A stretch of DNA of 64,000 nt, taken from assembly GCA_001464585.1 (NCBI GenBank), contig LNFF01000025.1, positions 62,001 to 126,000 of the forward strand, given 5' to 3'. This stretch comes from Gammaproteobacteria bacterium Ga0077554 (lineage in GTDB: Bacteria > Pseudomonadota > Gammaproteobacteria > Ga0077554 > Ga007554). The notes beneath the pieces are model-generated. The model was not told where the DNA came from and did no database searches. It worked only from the letters and a program-made list of their open reading frames with translations. Shown here piece by piece: positions 18,272 to 27,390 of the stretch. Made by a program: the position numbers and the translations under genes. The stretch's first letter is position 1. The number at the start of each line of letters is the position of its first letter.

Positions 18272-18751
18272 ATGCGCATCTTGCTCTGCATACTGTTATG
18301 TCTTTATCTATCCGTATCTTTTGCGCAGGCGCCTGTTGACCTGGTGCGTGTCATAAAGTCTGAGCGCAAGCTCATGCTTTTTTCCGAAGGCAAAGTTATC
18401 CATGAGTTCAGGGTGGCGCTTGGCGGCAATCCCAAAGGACACAAACAACAAGAAGGGGATAAGCGAACGCCGGAAGGCCGCTACACGCTGGATTACAAGA
18501 AAGCCGATAGCGCATTTTACAAGGCCATCCATATTTCTTACCCAAGTCCAGACGATGTGGCTTCCGCAAAAAAGCGTGGCGTGAGCCCAGGCGGCCAGAT
18601 CATGATTCACGGTCAGAACGGTCTCGGTTGGCTCGGTTTTTTATCCAGGCATCGAGATTGGACAGAGGGTTGTATCTCGTTGAAGAACGATGAAATGGAT
18701 GTGGTTTGGAATCTGGTTAAAGAAGGTACCCAGGTTGAGATTTTGCCGTAA
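18272..18751 (+). CDS. L,D-transpeptidase (YkuD family), periplasmic
   Basis: It is predicted to cross-link peptidoglycan or attach proteins to it. I place the start at ATG 18272 (MRILLCILLCLYLSVSFAQA), which gives a clear 20-residue signal peptide; the longer frame from 18131 runs through the RAYT/REP scar. The mature domain holds the YkuD catalytic set: H113 in IMIHGQ and C134 in WTEGCISLKN, with GGNPKGHKQQEGDKRTPEGRY as the substrate-side block. At 159 residues it is a minimal single-domain member of the ErfK/YafK type. Confidence 0.88.
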   Translation: MRILLCILLCLYLSVSFAQAPVDLVRVIKSERKLMLFSEGKVIHEFRVALGGNPKGHKQQEGDKRTPEGRYTLDYKKADSAFYKAIHISYPSPDDVASAKKRGVSPGGQIMIHGQNGLGWLGFLSRHRDWTEGCISLKNDEMDVVWNLVKEGTQVEILP

Positions 18752-18934
18752 ATCGCCAGTCCAGCACGTGATAACACACCACTTCACCAAGCATGTTTCA
18801 ACAGGGTTAGCCAGTTGCCGCATTTTAGTGTGACGCAAGCCTTTGTAACTATTGTTTTATCGTGCGCTACTGTCTTTCAGTTCGATCGAATTTTTAGAGA
18901 TCCCCGTAATCCCTGTGTCCCTGGTTTCCTTTCT

Positions 18935-18963
18935 TTGTCAAACCCTATGAAATTTGCTAAAAT
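18935..18963 (+). promoter_or_regulatory. Sigma-70 promoter for cvpA-purF
   Basis: TTGTCA and TAAAAT are separated by exactly 17 bases. The only features in the 378-base gap between the L,D-transpeptidase and cvpA are this promoter and an overlapping 7-bp inverted repeat AAACCCT/AGGGTTT that could serve as an operator. The transcript leader would be about 155 bases. I see no good PurR site. Confidence 0.65.
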
Positions 18964-19129
18964 GAGGGTTTTTCACCGTGGCTGAATCGTTCCAGCGCAC
19001 GCGAGGGTTGTGGCCAGTTCACGGCAATACGGTATTTGATTTTTTTGGATGCAAGGGTGATTTTTTGCGGTATCTATGGATAGTAGTTACAGGGCGCAAT
19101 GATGCGCCAGGTTCATGGTTAAGTCAGGC

Positions 19130-19630
19130 ATGAGTTGGGTCGACATTTCCATTTTCGTCATCATTAGCCTTTCAGTGTTGGTGGGTGTGTTGCGCGGTTT
19201 TGTGCGCGAAGTGTTGTCGCTGCTGGTATGGGTGCTGGCCTTCTGGGTGGCGCTGGAATACACGCCTAAACTTGCCGATCTTTTTGCCGATGTTATAACG
19301 GCAGCCTCGCCCCGGTTGGTGATGTCGTTTGTGATTCTTTTTTTGGTGACCCTGATCCTGGGCGGGGTCATTGGCTACATTATTAACAAGTTTGTACGTA
19401 AAACCAGTCTCAGCAGCCTTGATCGCTCCATCGGCATGTTTTTTGGGTTGGCGCGTGGCGTAGTCATCATTACCGTGCTGGTGATGATAATGAATGTGAC
19501 GCCGCTGGTGCGCGCCCCGTGGTGGGAAGCCTCTATATTTGTCGATTATTTTAAAACGCTGCTGGTATGGGTTGGCGACGTGTTGCCGCGTGGTGTCGCG
19601 CGTAGTTTTATTGAAAGATTCAAGAGCTAG
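19130..19630 (+). CDS. cvpA: CvpA family inner-membrane protein
   Basis: This family is linked to colicin V production and envelope tolerance; the molecular role is still unclear. I choose ATG 19130 (MSWVDISIFVIISL), which matches the usual family N-terminus; a GTTAAGTCAGG stretch lies before it, and the frame also allows ATG 19115. The 166 residues contain four hydrophobic segments and the conserved GVLRGFVREVLSLLVW and a second-half RSIGMFFGLARG. It sits 40 bases before purF, the classic cvpA-purF arrangement. Confidence 0.93.
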   Translation: MSWVDISIFVIISLSVLVGVLRGFVREVLSLLVWVLAFWVALEYTPKLADLFADVITAASPRLVMSFVILFLVTLILGGVIGYIINKFVRKTSLSSLDRSIGMFFGLARGVVIITVLVMIMNVTPLVRAPWWEASIFVDYFKTLLVWVGDVLPRGVARSFIERFKS

Positions 19631-19670
19631 TATCCTGATTTATCCCGAATTATTACAGTAGGTAACCCTC

Positions 19671-21188
19671 ATGTGCGCCATTATCGGTATCATCGCTACC
19701 AGCAGTGTTAATCAGTCCTTGTATGACGGGCTCACTGTGCTGCAACATCGCGGGCAAGACGCTGCGGGCATCGTTACGTGTGATGCCAACGGCAAGTTTT
19801 ATCTGCGCAAGGATAATGGCCTGGTGCGTGACGTGTTTCGTTCCCGGCACATGATGAACTTGCGCGGTAACATGGGCATTGGGCATACGCGCTACCCTAC
19901 CGCAGGGCGCGCCAACTCTGCCGAGGCGCAACCTTTTTATGTCAACTCACCGTTTGGTATTGCGCTTGCGCATAATGGCAACCTGACCAATGCCGCACAG
20001 CTTAAGCAGGAGCTCTTCATTGAAGATCGCCGTCACATCAACACGGATTCTGACACTGAAATCCTGCTCAATATTTTCGCCCATGAATTACAGGCGCAAG
20101 GCAAACTCAAGATAAGTGAGCGTGACATTTTCAATGCGGTGGCGGGTGTGCATCGCCGTTGCCGTGGCAGCTATGCCGTGGTGGTATTAATTGCAGGGTA
20201 TGGCATTGTCGGCTTTCGTGATCCTTATGGTATACGCCCGGTAGTCTTCGGCAAGCGTGACACCGACATCGGTGCGGAATACATGATCGCCTCTGAAAGC
20301 GTCGCCCTTGATGCGCTGGGCTTTCATCGCATCCGTGACATTGCCCCGGGTGAGGCTGTGGCAGTGGACATGGAAGGCCGTTTGCATACGCAACAGTGTG
20401 CGGACGCTCCGGTGTATGCGCCCTGTATTTTTGAATATGTTTACCTGGCGCGTCCGGATTCAATTATTGATGATGTATCGGTATATAAAGCGCGTCTGCG
20501 GATGGGCGACAAACTCGCCGATAAAATCCTGCGCGAATGGCCAGATCACGACATCGACGTGGTCATCCCCATCCCGGATACCAGCCGCACGGCCGCGTTG
20601 CAACTCGCCAATCGCCTGGATGTGAATTACCGTGAGGGGTTTATTAAAAACCGCTACATTGGCCGCACCTTCATCATGCCCGGACAAAAGCAACGCAAGA
20701 AATCCGTGCGCCAAAAACTTAATCCCATTGCTCTCGAATTCAAGCGCAAAAATGTATTGCTGGTCGATGACTCGATTGTGCGTGGCACTACCTCACAACA
20801 AATTATTCAAATGGCACGCGAAGCAGGCGCCCGTAAAGTCTATTTCGCCTCTGCCTCGCCGCCGGTGCGTTATCCCAATGTTTATGGCATTGACATGCCT
20901 GCGGCAGATGAACTTATTGCCCATGGTAGAAGTGATGCGGAAGTGGCGACAGAAATTGGCGCCGACCGTTTAATATTCCAGGATCTTGCCGATCTGATTG
21001 AATCGGTGCGCAAAGGCAATCCGCGCCTGGAGCATTTTGATGCCTCGGTGTTTACTGGCGAGTATGTGACGGGCGATGTGACTAAAGACTATCTTGACCA
21101 TCTTGAGCAGCGCCGCAGTGATTTGAATAAAATGGCGCAAATCCGCGATGCGGAAGCGTCGATGATTGATCTGTATAATGTTTCCTGA
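19671..21188 (+). CDS. purF: Amidophosphoribosyltransferase
   Basis: It catalyses the first step of purine synthesis, PRPP plus glutamine to phosphoribosylamine. The 505 residues have the N-terminal nucleophile cysteine exposed after Met1 (MCAIIGI), the glutamine-site GHTRYPTAG, and the PRPP-binding loop [17 protein letters not shown] in the C-terminal phosphoribosyltransferase domain. It is co-transcribed with cvpA. metZ follows, the order known from Pseudomonas and relatives. Confidence 0.98.
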   Translation: MCAIIGIIATSSVNQSLYDGLTVLQHRGQDAAGIVTCDANGKFYLRKDNGLVRDVFRSRHMMNLRGNMGIGHTRYPTAGRANSAEAQPFYVNSPFGIALAHNGNLTNAAQLKQELFIEDRRHINTDSDTEILLNIFAHELQAQGKLKISERDIFNAVAGVHRRCRGSYAVVVLIAGYGIVGFRDPYGIRPVVFGKRDTDIGAEYMIASESVALDALGFHRIRDIAPGEAVAVDMEGRLHTQQCADAPVYAPCIFEYVYLARPDSIIDDVSVYKARLRMGDKLADKILREWPDHDIDVVIPIPDTSRTAALQLANRLDVNYREGFIKNRYIGRTFIMPGQKQRKKSVRQKLNPIALEFKRKNVLLVDDSIVRGTTSQQIIQMAREAGARKVYFASASPPVRYPNVYGIDMPAADELIAHGRSDAEVATEIGADRLIFQDLADLIESVRKGNPRLEHFDASVFTGEYVTGDVTKDYLDHLEQRRSDLNKMAQIRDAEASMIDLYNVS

Positions 21189-21285
21189 TATAGATCATAT
21201 CTATAGCTTCGGCTAGGGTCGCCGCATTAAAAATCAACCCGAAAAATCCATCATGGCGATTTATTATTAATAATTCTCTCAAAGC

Positions 21286-21372
21286 CAGGATCCCTCACTG
21301 CGTTCGGGATGACAACCCTCTGTCATTTCGACCACCGGGAGAAATCCTTGTCTCGACCGCAGAGAGATCTTT
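21286..21372. repeat. Dispersed palindromic repeat, copy 1
   Basis: This copy contains GGATCCCTCACTGCGTTCGG and GATGACA facing CTGTCATTTCGACCACCGGG and AGAAATCCTTGTCTCGA. It belongs to the family also seen at 27391, 31442, 33717, 39345 and 49457. It is noncoding and lies downstream of purF. Confidence 0.75.
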
Positions 21373-21425
21373 TCATTTTCGTGCTCGTTTTTTGATGAAG
21401 TGACCTTGTAGCTTCGGCGATTTTT

Positions 21426-21455
21426 TTGACAGATCGCCGATAATGTTAGTATTAT
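21426..21455 (+). promoter_or_regulatory. Sigma-70 promoter for metZ
   Basis: A consensus TTGACA is followed after 18 bases by TATTAT, putting the transcription start at about 21462, right at the 5' edge of the SAM-II-like aptamer. The promoter overlaps an inverted repeat CGGCGAT/ATCGCCG that surrounds the -35 box. Confidence 0.6.
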
Positions 21456-21463
21456 AATCCTAT

Positions 21464-21516
21464 TGCGCCGATTTGATTCAGCTTGCGGGCGCGTAATAAA
21501 TGCAGCTAAAGAGGGT
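21464..21516 (+). ncRNA. SAM-II-type riboswitch upstream of metZ
   Basis: GCGCC-GATTTGATTCA-GCTTGC-GGGCGC forms the P1 hairpin. It is followed by an A-rich link and GCAGCTAAAGAGGG. These are the conserved SAM-II elements (ATTTGA, GCTTGC, GCTAAAG) that form the H-type pseudoknot around S-adenosylmethionine. It lies about 80 bases before metZ, a methionine-pathway gene. SAM-V is similar and cannot be fully excluded by eye. Confidence 0.8.
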
Positions 21517-21598
21517 AACCTGCTTTGGCGAATGCTGCGAGCGGGTTTTTTTATGCCCGTTTTTAAGTCAAAAAGGTAAGTCATAAAGGAGCATATCC

Positions 21599-22804
21599 AT
21601 GTCACATCCTGAATTTGAAGAATACGGTTTTGATACCCTGGCGGTGCGCGCGGGTCAGGTGCGCACGCATGAAGGTGAGCAATCCGAGCCGATTTTTACC
21701 ACCGCCAGCTATGTCTTTGCCAGTGCCGCTGAGGCGGCCGCACGTTTTTCCGGAAGTTCGCCAGGCAATATCTATTCGCGCTTTACCAATCCTACCGTGC
21801 GTACTTTTGAGCAGCGCCTGGCCGCACTGGAAGGCGGTGAACGCTGTGTGGCCACCGCCTCGGGCATGGCCGCCATTGCCACTACGTGCCTGGGCCTGTT
21901 AAAGGCGGGTGATCACATTGTTGCGTCACGTAGCGTGTTCGGCCCTACCGTATTGCTGTTCAGTAATATCCTGGCGCGCTTTGGCATTGACACCACGTTT
22001 GTGTCGCTCACTGATACGAACGCCTGGGAGCAGGCGATACGCCCCAATACAAAATTGCTGTTTCTTGAAACGCCGTCGAACCCGTTGATGGAGATAGGTG
22101 ACATCGCAGCGATCGCGGAAATTGCCCATCGTCATGGCTGTGTGCTGGCGGTAGATAATTGTTTCTGCACGCCTGCCTTGCAGAAACCGCTGGCGCTGGG
22201 CGCAGATATTGTCGTGCATTCCGCTACCAAATTTATTGATGGGCAGGGGCGATGCGTAGGCGGCGCCATCGTGGGCAGTGAGGCGTTGGTAGGAGGCGGT
22301 ATTTATAGCTTTTTGCGTACCGCCGGGCCGAGCATGAGCCCGTTTAACGCCTGGGTATTTCTGAAAGGCCTGGAAACCTTGCGTCTGCGCATGTACGCGC
22401 ATTGCGCCAGCGCCCTGCATTTGGCGCAATGGCTGGAGAAACAATCGCAAATCATCACAGTCAATTATCCCGGCCTTGCCTCGCATCCGCAGCATGCGCT
22501 TGCGGCGCGCCAGCAATCAGGATTTGGCGGCGTGCTGTCTTTTGAGGTAAAAGGTGGGCGAGAGGCCGCGTGGGCGCTGATTGACGCCACCAAAATGATC
22601 TCCATCACCGCGAATCTGGGTGACAGCAAGAGCACCATCACCCATCCCGCCACCACCACGCATGGCCGCATCACGCCTGAAGCGCGCGCGCAGGCCGGCA
22701 TTACCGAAGGATTGGTACGGGTTGCCGTGGGACTGGAAGATGTGGCGGATTTACAGGCGGATTTGCAGCGTGGTCTGAGCGCAGTCGCGCAACTTGGAGC
22801 ATAA
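21599..22804 (+). CDS. metZ: O-succinylhomoserine sulfhydrylase
   Basis: This PLP enzyme makes homocysteine directly from O-succinylhomoserine and sulfide in methionine synthesis. The 401 residues belong to the Cys/Met-metabolism family: FTTASYVFASAAEAAARFSG, YSRFTNPTV, ATASGMAAI, and the PLP lysine K211 in VVHSATKFIDGQGR. The MetZ-type N-terminus and the cvpA-purF-metZ order favour MetZ over MetB or MetY. An AAGGAG ribosome site lies eight bases before the ATG. A SAM-II-like leader should repress it when SAM is high. Confidence 0.94.
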   Translation: MSHPEFEEYGFDTLAVRAGQVRTHEGEQSEPIFTTASYVFASAAEAAARFSGSSPGNIYSRFTNPTVRTFEQRLAALEGGERCVATASGMAAIATTCLGLLKAGDHIVASRSVFGPTVLLFSNILARFGIDTTFVSLTDTNAWEQAIRPNTKLLFLETPSNPLMEIGDIAAIAEIAHRHGCVLAVDNCFCTPALQKPLALGADIVVHSATKFIDGQGRCVGGAIVGSEALVGGGIYSFLRTAGPSMSPFNAWVFLKGLETLRLRMYAHCASALHLAQWLEKQSQIITVNYPGLASHPQHALAARQQSGFGGVLSFEVKGGREAAWALIDATKMISITANLGDSKSTITHPATTTHGRITPEARAQAGITEGLVRVAVGLEDVADLQADLQRGLSAVAQLGA

Positions 22805-22847
22805 TACGCTACAATGCAGTATGTAAGCAGGTCACCAAGGCGGTATC

Positions 22848-23468
22848 GTGTCATCCCCTAACCGAAAGTCGTCCATTACCCTGTATTCGCGCGGCACCTG
22901 CGCGTATTCGCATCGGGTGCGTCTGGCGCTTGCCGAAAAGAACATCCGCGCCGAAATCATTGATGTGGGTAATGATAACTTACCGGAAGATTTGCTCGAC
23001 CTTAATCCTTACAACACCCTGCCGACCATGGTGGAGCGCGATCTGGTGTTATACAGCTCAAACATCATCATGGAATATGTTGAGGAGCGTTACCCCCATC
23101 CACCCTTGATGCCTGTCGATCCGATTTCACGCGCGCGCACCCGCAGCTATTTATACCGTATGGATAATGACTGGTATAGCCTGCTGGCTGATCTTCAGGG
23201 CAGCGACAGCAAGAAAATAGCCAGCGCGCGCAAACAGCTACGCGATGGATTAACCTTGATCGCCCCGGCGCTTCTGCAGAAACCTTTTTTCATGAGCAAT
23301 GAAATTTCTTTGGCAGATTGCAGCCTGTTGCCCTTGCTGTGGCGCTTGCCCATGTTTGGTGTTGAATTACCGGATCAAGCCAAGCCATTGCAGCAATACG
23401 CAGACCGCATGTTTGTCCGCGAAGGATTTCGCGCCAGCCTGTCATTTGCCGAACGCTCCATGAGATGA
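22848..23468 (+). CDS. sspA: Stringent starvation protein A homologue
   Basis: This is a glutathione-transferase-fold protein that binds RNA polymerase and alters transcription under starvation and acid stress. The 206 residues show an N-terminal thioredoxin-like domain (ITLYSRGTCAYSHRVRLALAEK, LNPYNTLPTMVERDLVLY) and a helical C-terminal domain. The start is GTG 22848. The usual petABC upstream and sspB downstream neighbours are missing; a decayed restriction locus follows instead, so the normal neighbourhood has been broken. Confidence 0.93.
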   Translation: MSSPNRKSSITLYSRGTCAYSHRVRLALAEKNIRAEIIDVGNDNLPEDLLDLNPYNTLPTMVERDLVLYSSNIIMEYVEERYPHPPLMPVDPISRARTRSYLYRMDNDWYSLLADLQGSDSKKIASARKQLRDGLTLIAPALLQKPFFMSNEISLADCSLLPLLWRLPMFGVELPDQAKPLQQYADRMFVREGFRASLSFAERSMR

Positions 23469-23575
23469 TCCTGAAATGGCAGTTGGACGGGGGACAGGGT
23501 GTGCGGTTTCCAGAATAAACCGCCAAAGCATCAGCATCGGTAGTGCGCGCACCGTTACTGAACGAGAGCAACCTC

Positions 23576-24541
23576 ATGCCGCATAACGAACACCAAAACC
23601 TCATCGGCTTGATCTGGGCCATCGCCAACAAACTGCGTGGCCCTTACCGTCCACCCCAGTACCGCAAAGTGATGCTGCCGTTGATCGTGTTGCGCCGCCT
23701 CGATCTGGTGCTGGCGCCCACCAAGGACAAAGTGCTGGAGTCGCTCAAGGCGTTCAAGGCCAAGGGTCTCAAAGACAACGCACTGGAAAAGGCTTTTTCG
23801 CGCGTGGCGGTGGGGGCGGGGCGCACCCAGCCGCTGTATAACACCAGCAAATTCACCTTTGAAAAACTACTGGGCGACCCGGCCAATATCGCCAGTAACC
23901 TGGTAGCCTATATCCACGCCTTCTCGCCCCAGGGCATCTCCAACCTGCAAATGGGCTAGCTGTTCGAAGAGCTGGTGCGTAAATTCAACGAGCAGGCCAA
24001 CGAAGAGGCGGGGGATCACTTCACCCCGCGCGAAGTCATCCGCCTGATGGTGAATCTGGTGTTCACCAGCGAGCAGGATATTTATAAAAAACAAATCTAC
24101 AAAAGCATCTACGACCCCACCGCTGGCACGGGCGGCATGCTCTCGGTGAGTCAGGAGTTTATCCAAGAACAGAACTCTGATGCGCACATCGAATTGTTCG
24201 GCCAGGAATACAACCCCGAGGCTTACGCCATCTGTTGCTCCGATCTCTTGATCAAGGACGAGTCCATCGACAACCTGGTGTATGGCGACACCCTCGGCAT
24301 CAAGAACGCCAAACGGCTTACGGGCAACTTCGTGCCCCACGATGGCCACCCCGCCAGACAGTTTCATTACATGTTCGCCAACCCGCCCTTCGGCGTGGAA
24401 TGGAAACCGGAAAAAAATTTTGTCGAAGAGGAATGCACGGAGCAGGGCTTCAATGGCATCCCGCTCAACCGCCATTTCTATGGTTACCAGCCGCCGCGCG
24501 CCCTGGGCGAGATCGAGGCCGACATCAAGGCGCTAGAGAGC
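23576..24541 (+). pseudogene. hsdM: Type I restriction-modification methyltransferase (HsdM), degenerate
   Basis: The frame starts at ATG 23576 (MPHNEHQNLIGLIWAIANKL), the normal HsdM N-terminus. It meets TAG at 23957-23959 where relatives have an aromatic residue before LFEELVRKFNEQ. The same frame resumes through FTPREVIRLMVNLV, the SAM-binding DPTAGTGGML and the catalytic NPPFGVEW. After CTEQGFNG it jumps to the C-terminal block LNRHFYGYQPPRALGEIEAD, so a large internal piece is missing. One amber codon plus a deletion makes it non-functional. No hsdR is nearby. Confidence 0.85.
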
Positions 24542-25183
24542 GGGATCTATGCGGTATCCCCAAAAGCTGGGGAATCAAACGTCTTAAATTCACGGTTAAC
24601 CTCATTGGCGAGAAACTTGATGCAGACGCACCAGAACTCGATTACATGGGTTTGGAACATATTGAATCTTGGAGCGGTAAGCAGGTTGACGATGAGAGTG
24701 CGAGTAGCGAAGGAATAGCGGCGCGATTCCTTAGTTTATCTGGCTGAACACGAAGGTCTTGTTTCAACTGAGGCGTTAGTGCTCCGACCGACCAATCAGG
24801 TGCATGAAGGTTTTTTGCGTTATTCCATGGTCTCACGTGATTTCGTTCGCATGGTGGATTCATCCACCTATGGCAGCAAGATGCCCCGCGCAAGCTGGAA
24901 TTACATTGGCAATTTGCCAATGCTGCTACCTGAATATGAAGAACAACACACCATCGCCCGCTTTCTCGATCACAAAACCGCGCAGACCGACGCCCTCATT
25001 GCCAAAAAAGAAGCGCTTCTGGAAAAGCTCACGGAAAAGCGCACCGCCCTCATCAGCCATGCCTTCACCAAGGGTCTTGATCCCCAGGCAAAGATGAAAG
25101 ACTCCGGCGTGGAGTGGTTGGGGGAGGTGCCGGAGCATTGGGAGGTGAAACGTCTCAAGTTTGCCGTCATGTTAATTAACTGA
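24542..25183 (+). pseudogene. hsdS: Type I restriction specificity subunit (HsdS), degenerate
   Basis: Specificity-subunit sequence is spread over two frames. The first piece (to about 24717) reads PKSWGIKRLKFTVNLIGEKL and YMGLEHIESWSG. A short deletion and frameshift follow. The second piece (from about 24734) reads [34 protein letters not shown], the coiled-coil [19 protein letters not shown] and [19 protein letters not shown], then stops. The second target-recognition domain is gone. It is joined directly to the hsdM remnant and is certainly inactive as written. Confidence 0.85.
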
Positions 25184-25370
25184 TGTTACGCAGCCCGCAA
25201 AATCTGAAGTTTTAAATAAGCCTGTCGGGTTGCTTTGAGAAAGAGCTTCACTCGTATTCCAAAGTGGCCTATTTTGTGCCTGATATTGAGGCACTCCAAT
25301 TTGAATACGGCATAAATTGACAGGAACACAGGGTTGTTTTGCGTTGTCACTGTGCGCGTGGGGGATTTCG

Positions 25371-25689
25371 CTAACCCAGCGTTGGACTTTTTAGCTTGCC
25401 GCGGCAGGTCAGGAAGTTGAGAAACCAGCGGTTGTTGGCATTGTACAGGCGATAGCCGTGCCGCCGGAGGTGTCCGTCCAGCGGGCGTGCCCACCCATTA
25501 AAGCCTTCCATGGCTCACGGCCACCGGCCGTGGATAACGCTTTTCGATGGCTTCGATCCGCTGGAAGAATTCGTCAAAACCGCTACTGGGGTGGCTGATA
25601 TTGAATTCTTCGGGGATTTTGCCATCCGGCAGGCCGGCCGCCACAAAGTGACGATCACTGCCGACATCAATGGCCACTCGGATTGAGGG
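25371..25689 (-). pseudogene. IS110-family transposase remnant
   Basis: On the minus strand one frame reads VAIDVGSDRHFVAAGLPDGK and then FDEFFQRIEAIEKRYPRPVAV, which is the N-terminal DEDD domain of IS110-type transposases. A one-base frameshift near 25512 leads into MEGFNGWARPLDGHLRRHGY and NRWFLNFLTCRGKLKSPTLG, ending at TAG 25371. Only about 105 of more than 300 residues remain. From 25690 to the tRNA promoter at 25892 I see nothing recognisable. Confidence 0.8.
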
Positions 25690-25891
25690 GAGAGGGAGGG
25701 TTCATCAATGACGCCTGATTAAAGACAAGCCAAATGGAGAGATCATCCCTGCGGCTCGTCCACTTACAGAGCCACGATCAATTGCGTCAGAAAGTGATGC
25801 TACGCTTCTCGCCAATGGGCGCCATCCACAATTTCAATGGTAGACCCGCGTAAGAGGGGGGAAGGATTGTTGGTTAGAAGCCTCAAAAAAA

Positions 25892-25920
25892 TTGACGTGG
25901 TGGGCTATAATAAGTATTAT
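25892..25920 (+). promoter_or_regulatory. Sigma-70 promoter for the tRNA operon
   Basis: TTGACG and TATTAT are 17 bases apart, 60 bases upstream of tRNA-Pro. The four tRNA genes downstream have no other obvious promoter. Confidence 0.6.
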
Positions 25921-25979
25921 TACTGGCTTCGTGCCGCAGGCTGGGTGTTTTTAGGGTTGCGGTGGGATGAGTACACGTT

Positions 25980-26056
25980 CGGGGTATAGCGCAGCCTGGT
26001 AGCGCGCCTGCTTTGGGAGCAGGATGTCGAGAGTTCGAATCCCTCTACCCCGACCA
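25980..26056 (+). tRNA. tRNA-Pro(TGG)
   Basis: Acceptor CGGGGTA pairs with TACCCCG. The anticodon stem CCTGC/GCAGG has loop TTTGGGA (anticodon TGG), and the T-arm reads GAGAGTTCGAATCCCTC. CCA is encoded. It is first of a four-tRNA run. Confidence 0.97.
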
Positions 26057-26217
26057 TTTTCTGTTGTAATTTCAGTAACTTTGCAGGTTTTTGCCCGCTA
26101 TTCTGAAGATGGCGCTGAGTGTTTGCGGTGAGCGTGCAAGAGTGCAAAATGCTCTGATACATTCGCCGTAGGTCACCTCCGCTGTTTTTAGGGGTATACT
26201 GCCCGCTTTGGCTGTTA

Positions 26218-26294
26218 GCGCCCGTAGCTCATCCGGATAGAGCATCGGCCTTCTAAGCCGAGGGTAGCAGGTTCGAGTCCTGCCGGGCGCGCCA
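26218..26294 (+). tRNA. tRNA-Arg(TCT)
   Basis: Acceptor GCGCCCG pairs with CGGGCGC. The anticodon stem TCGGC/GCCGA has loop CTTCTAA (anticodon TCT). Encoded CCA is present; length is 77 nt. Confidence 0.97.
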
Positions 26295-26338
26295 GTATTG
26301 AACATGCTCGCGGGCATCCGCGCGGGCAGCACACTTAT

Positions 26339-26415
26339 GGTGGCCGTAGCTCAGTTGGTAGAGTCCCGGATTGTGATTCCGGTTGTCGTGGGTTCGAGCC
26401 CCATCGGTCACCCCA
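26339..26415 (+). tRNA. tRNA-His(GTG)
   Basis: The acceptor GTGGCCG pairs with CGGTCAC, and an extra G(-1) faces C73, the histidine identity element. The anticodon loop ATTGTGATT carries GTG. CCA is encoded. Confidence 0.96.
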
Positions 26416-26434
26416 TTTTCTGTCTTATTTCTTC

Positions 26435-26510
26435 GGGCCGTTAGCTCAGTTGGTAGAGCTGCTGACTCTTAATCAGTAGGTCGCAGGTTCGAATCCCGCA
26501 CGGCCCACCA
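26435..26510 (+). tRNA. tRNA-Lys(CTT)
   Basis: Acceptor GGGCCGT pairs with ACGGCCC. The anticodon stem GCTGA/TCAGT has loop CTCTTAA, giving anticodon CTT. CCA is encoded; length is 76 nt. Confidence 0.95.
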
Positions 26511-26600
26511 CATTCCACGACTTACCACAGTTTGTTTACGGCCAATAAAGCAGGTTAGGCCTCTTGATGCCATAAGGCACACGGGTGTAAGATCATCCAC

Positions 26601-26888
26601 GTGAAGCCTGTGAACTGGAACACCGATAAAAATATCCGCCTCAAAGCTGAGCGAGGCGTGTCTTTTGAGGAGGTGCTATCGGCCATGTCGAATGGTGGCC
26701 TTCTCGTCGTGCTGGATCATCCGAACACAGATCAATATCCGAACCAACGTATGTTTGTGGTTCGCATTCGTGGCTATGCCTATCTGGTACCGTTTGTGGA
26801 GACAAAACAAGAGGTCTTCCTGAAAACAATAATCCCGAGCCGAAAAGCCACACGTATTTATCTTGATGAGGAGCGTTGCAATGGATAA
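26601..26888 (+). CDS. BrnT-like toxin of a type II toxin-antitoxin pair
   Basis: A 95-residue protein starting at GTG 26601. It resembles the BrnT (DUF497) RelE-fold ribonucleases: WNTDKNIRLKAERGVSFEEV near the N-terminus and IIPSRKATRIYLDEE near the C-terminus match the typical K..LKHGVSFEEA and SARKAT..ER blocks. The predicted role is mRNA cleavage at the ribosome, neutralised by the next gene. The last codons overlap the antitoxin start by eight bases, so expression is coupled, toxin first. It lies 90 bases after the tRNA array, a common landing place for such modules. Confidence 0.72.
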   Translation: MKPVNWNTDKNIRLKAERGVSFEEVLSAMSNGGLLVVLDHPNTDQYPNQRMFVVRIRGYAYLVPFVETKQEVFLKTIIPSRKATRIYLDEERCNG

Positions 26889-27222
26889 AGAACCTAAACT
26901 GGATAAAGAACGTAAACTTGAGGAAGAAATTTTGGCTTCTTTTGAGAGAGGCGAATGGCAACCTTCGCCAAAAGGCAAAAGTGAAATTGCACGTTTTGCG
27001 GCAATGGCTTCTGCATCTCTGGCAAAAGACAAGCGCGTCAATATTCGCATCTCCTCCCGAGACCTTGATGATATTCAAGCAAAGGCCGCAGAAGAAGCGA
27101 TTCCTTATCAAACACTAATGGCCAGCGTCCTTCACAAATATGTCACAGGGCGTCTTGTCGAACCGAAAACCGGCCTAACCCCTCGCGCAAGAGGGACGCG
27201 CCAAAAGCGGCGCTCCCCTTAA
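26881..27222 (+). CDS. CopG-like (BrnA-type) antitoxin
   Basis: A 113-residue protein starting at ATG 26881 inside the toxin stop region. The N-terminal half is highly charged (MDKEPKLDKERKLEEEILAS), the part likely to bind toxin. The second half KRVNIRISSRDLDDIQAKAA and IPYQTLMASVLHKYV is a ribbon-helix-helix DNA-binding domain that probably represses the operon. The C-terminal tail TPRARGTRQKRRSP is basic. Order, overlap and size fit a BrnT/BrnA-type system. Confidence 0.75.
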   Translation: MDKEPKLDKERKLEEEILASFERGEWQPSPKGKSEIARFAAMASASLAKDKRVNIRISSRDLDDIQAKAAEEAIPYQTLMASVLHKYVTGRLVEPKTGLTPRARGTRQKRRSP

Positions 27223-27390
27223 CTCCAACGTTATCCAATAGAATTTGGATAACCTGCGCAGTTTCCCGTAACCCTGTACCATTTCCAGCTTTTTTACAGA
27301 GAATGACAGGGTGAGAGGGAGGTCTCGGTTTTTTATTAAACCCAGTTCTCGACATGCAAGCCAGCAATTTGACAAAACGCCCATATTTAC

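Noticed and set aside
25920-26332. Minus-strand open reading frames over tRNA-Pro and tRNA-Arg
   Set aside because: They are antisense translations of tRNA genes and carry the familiar spurious SRRATRLRYTP and RTRTCYPRLRRPMLYP peptides.
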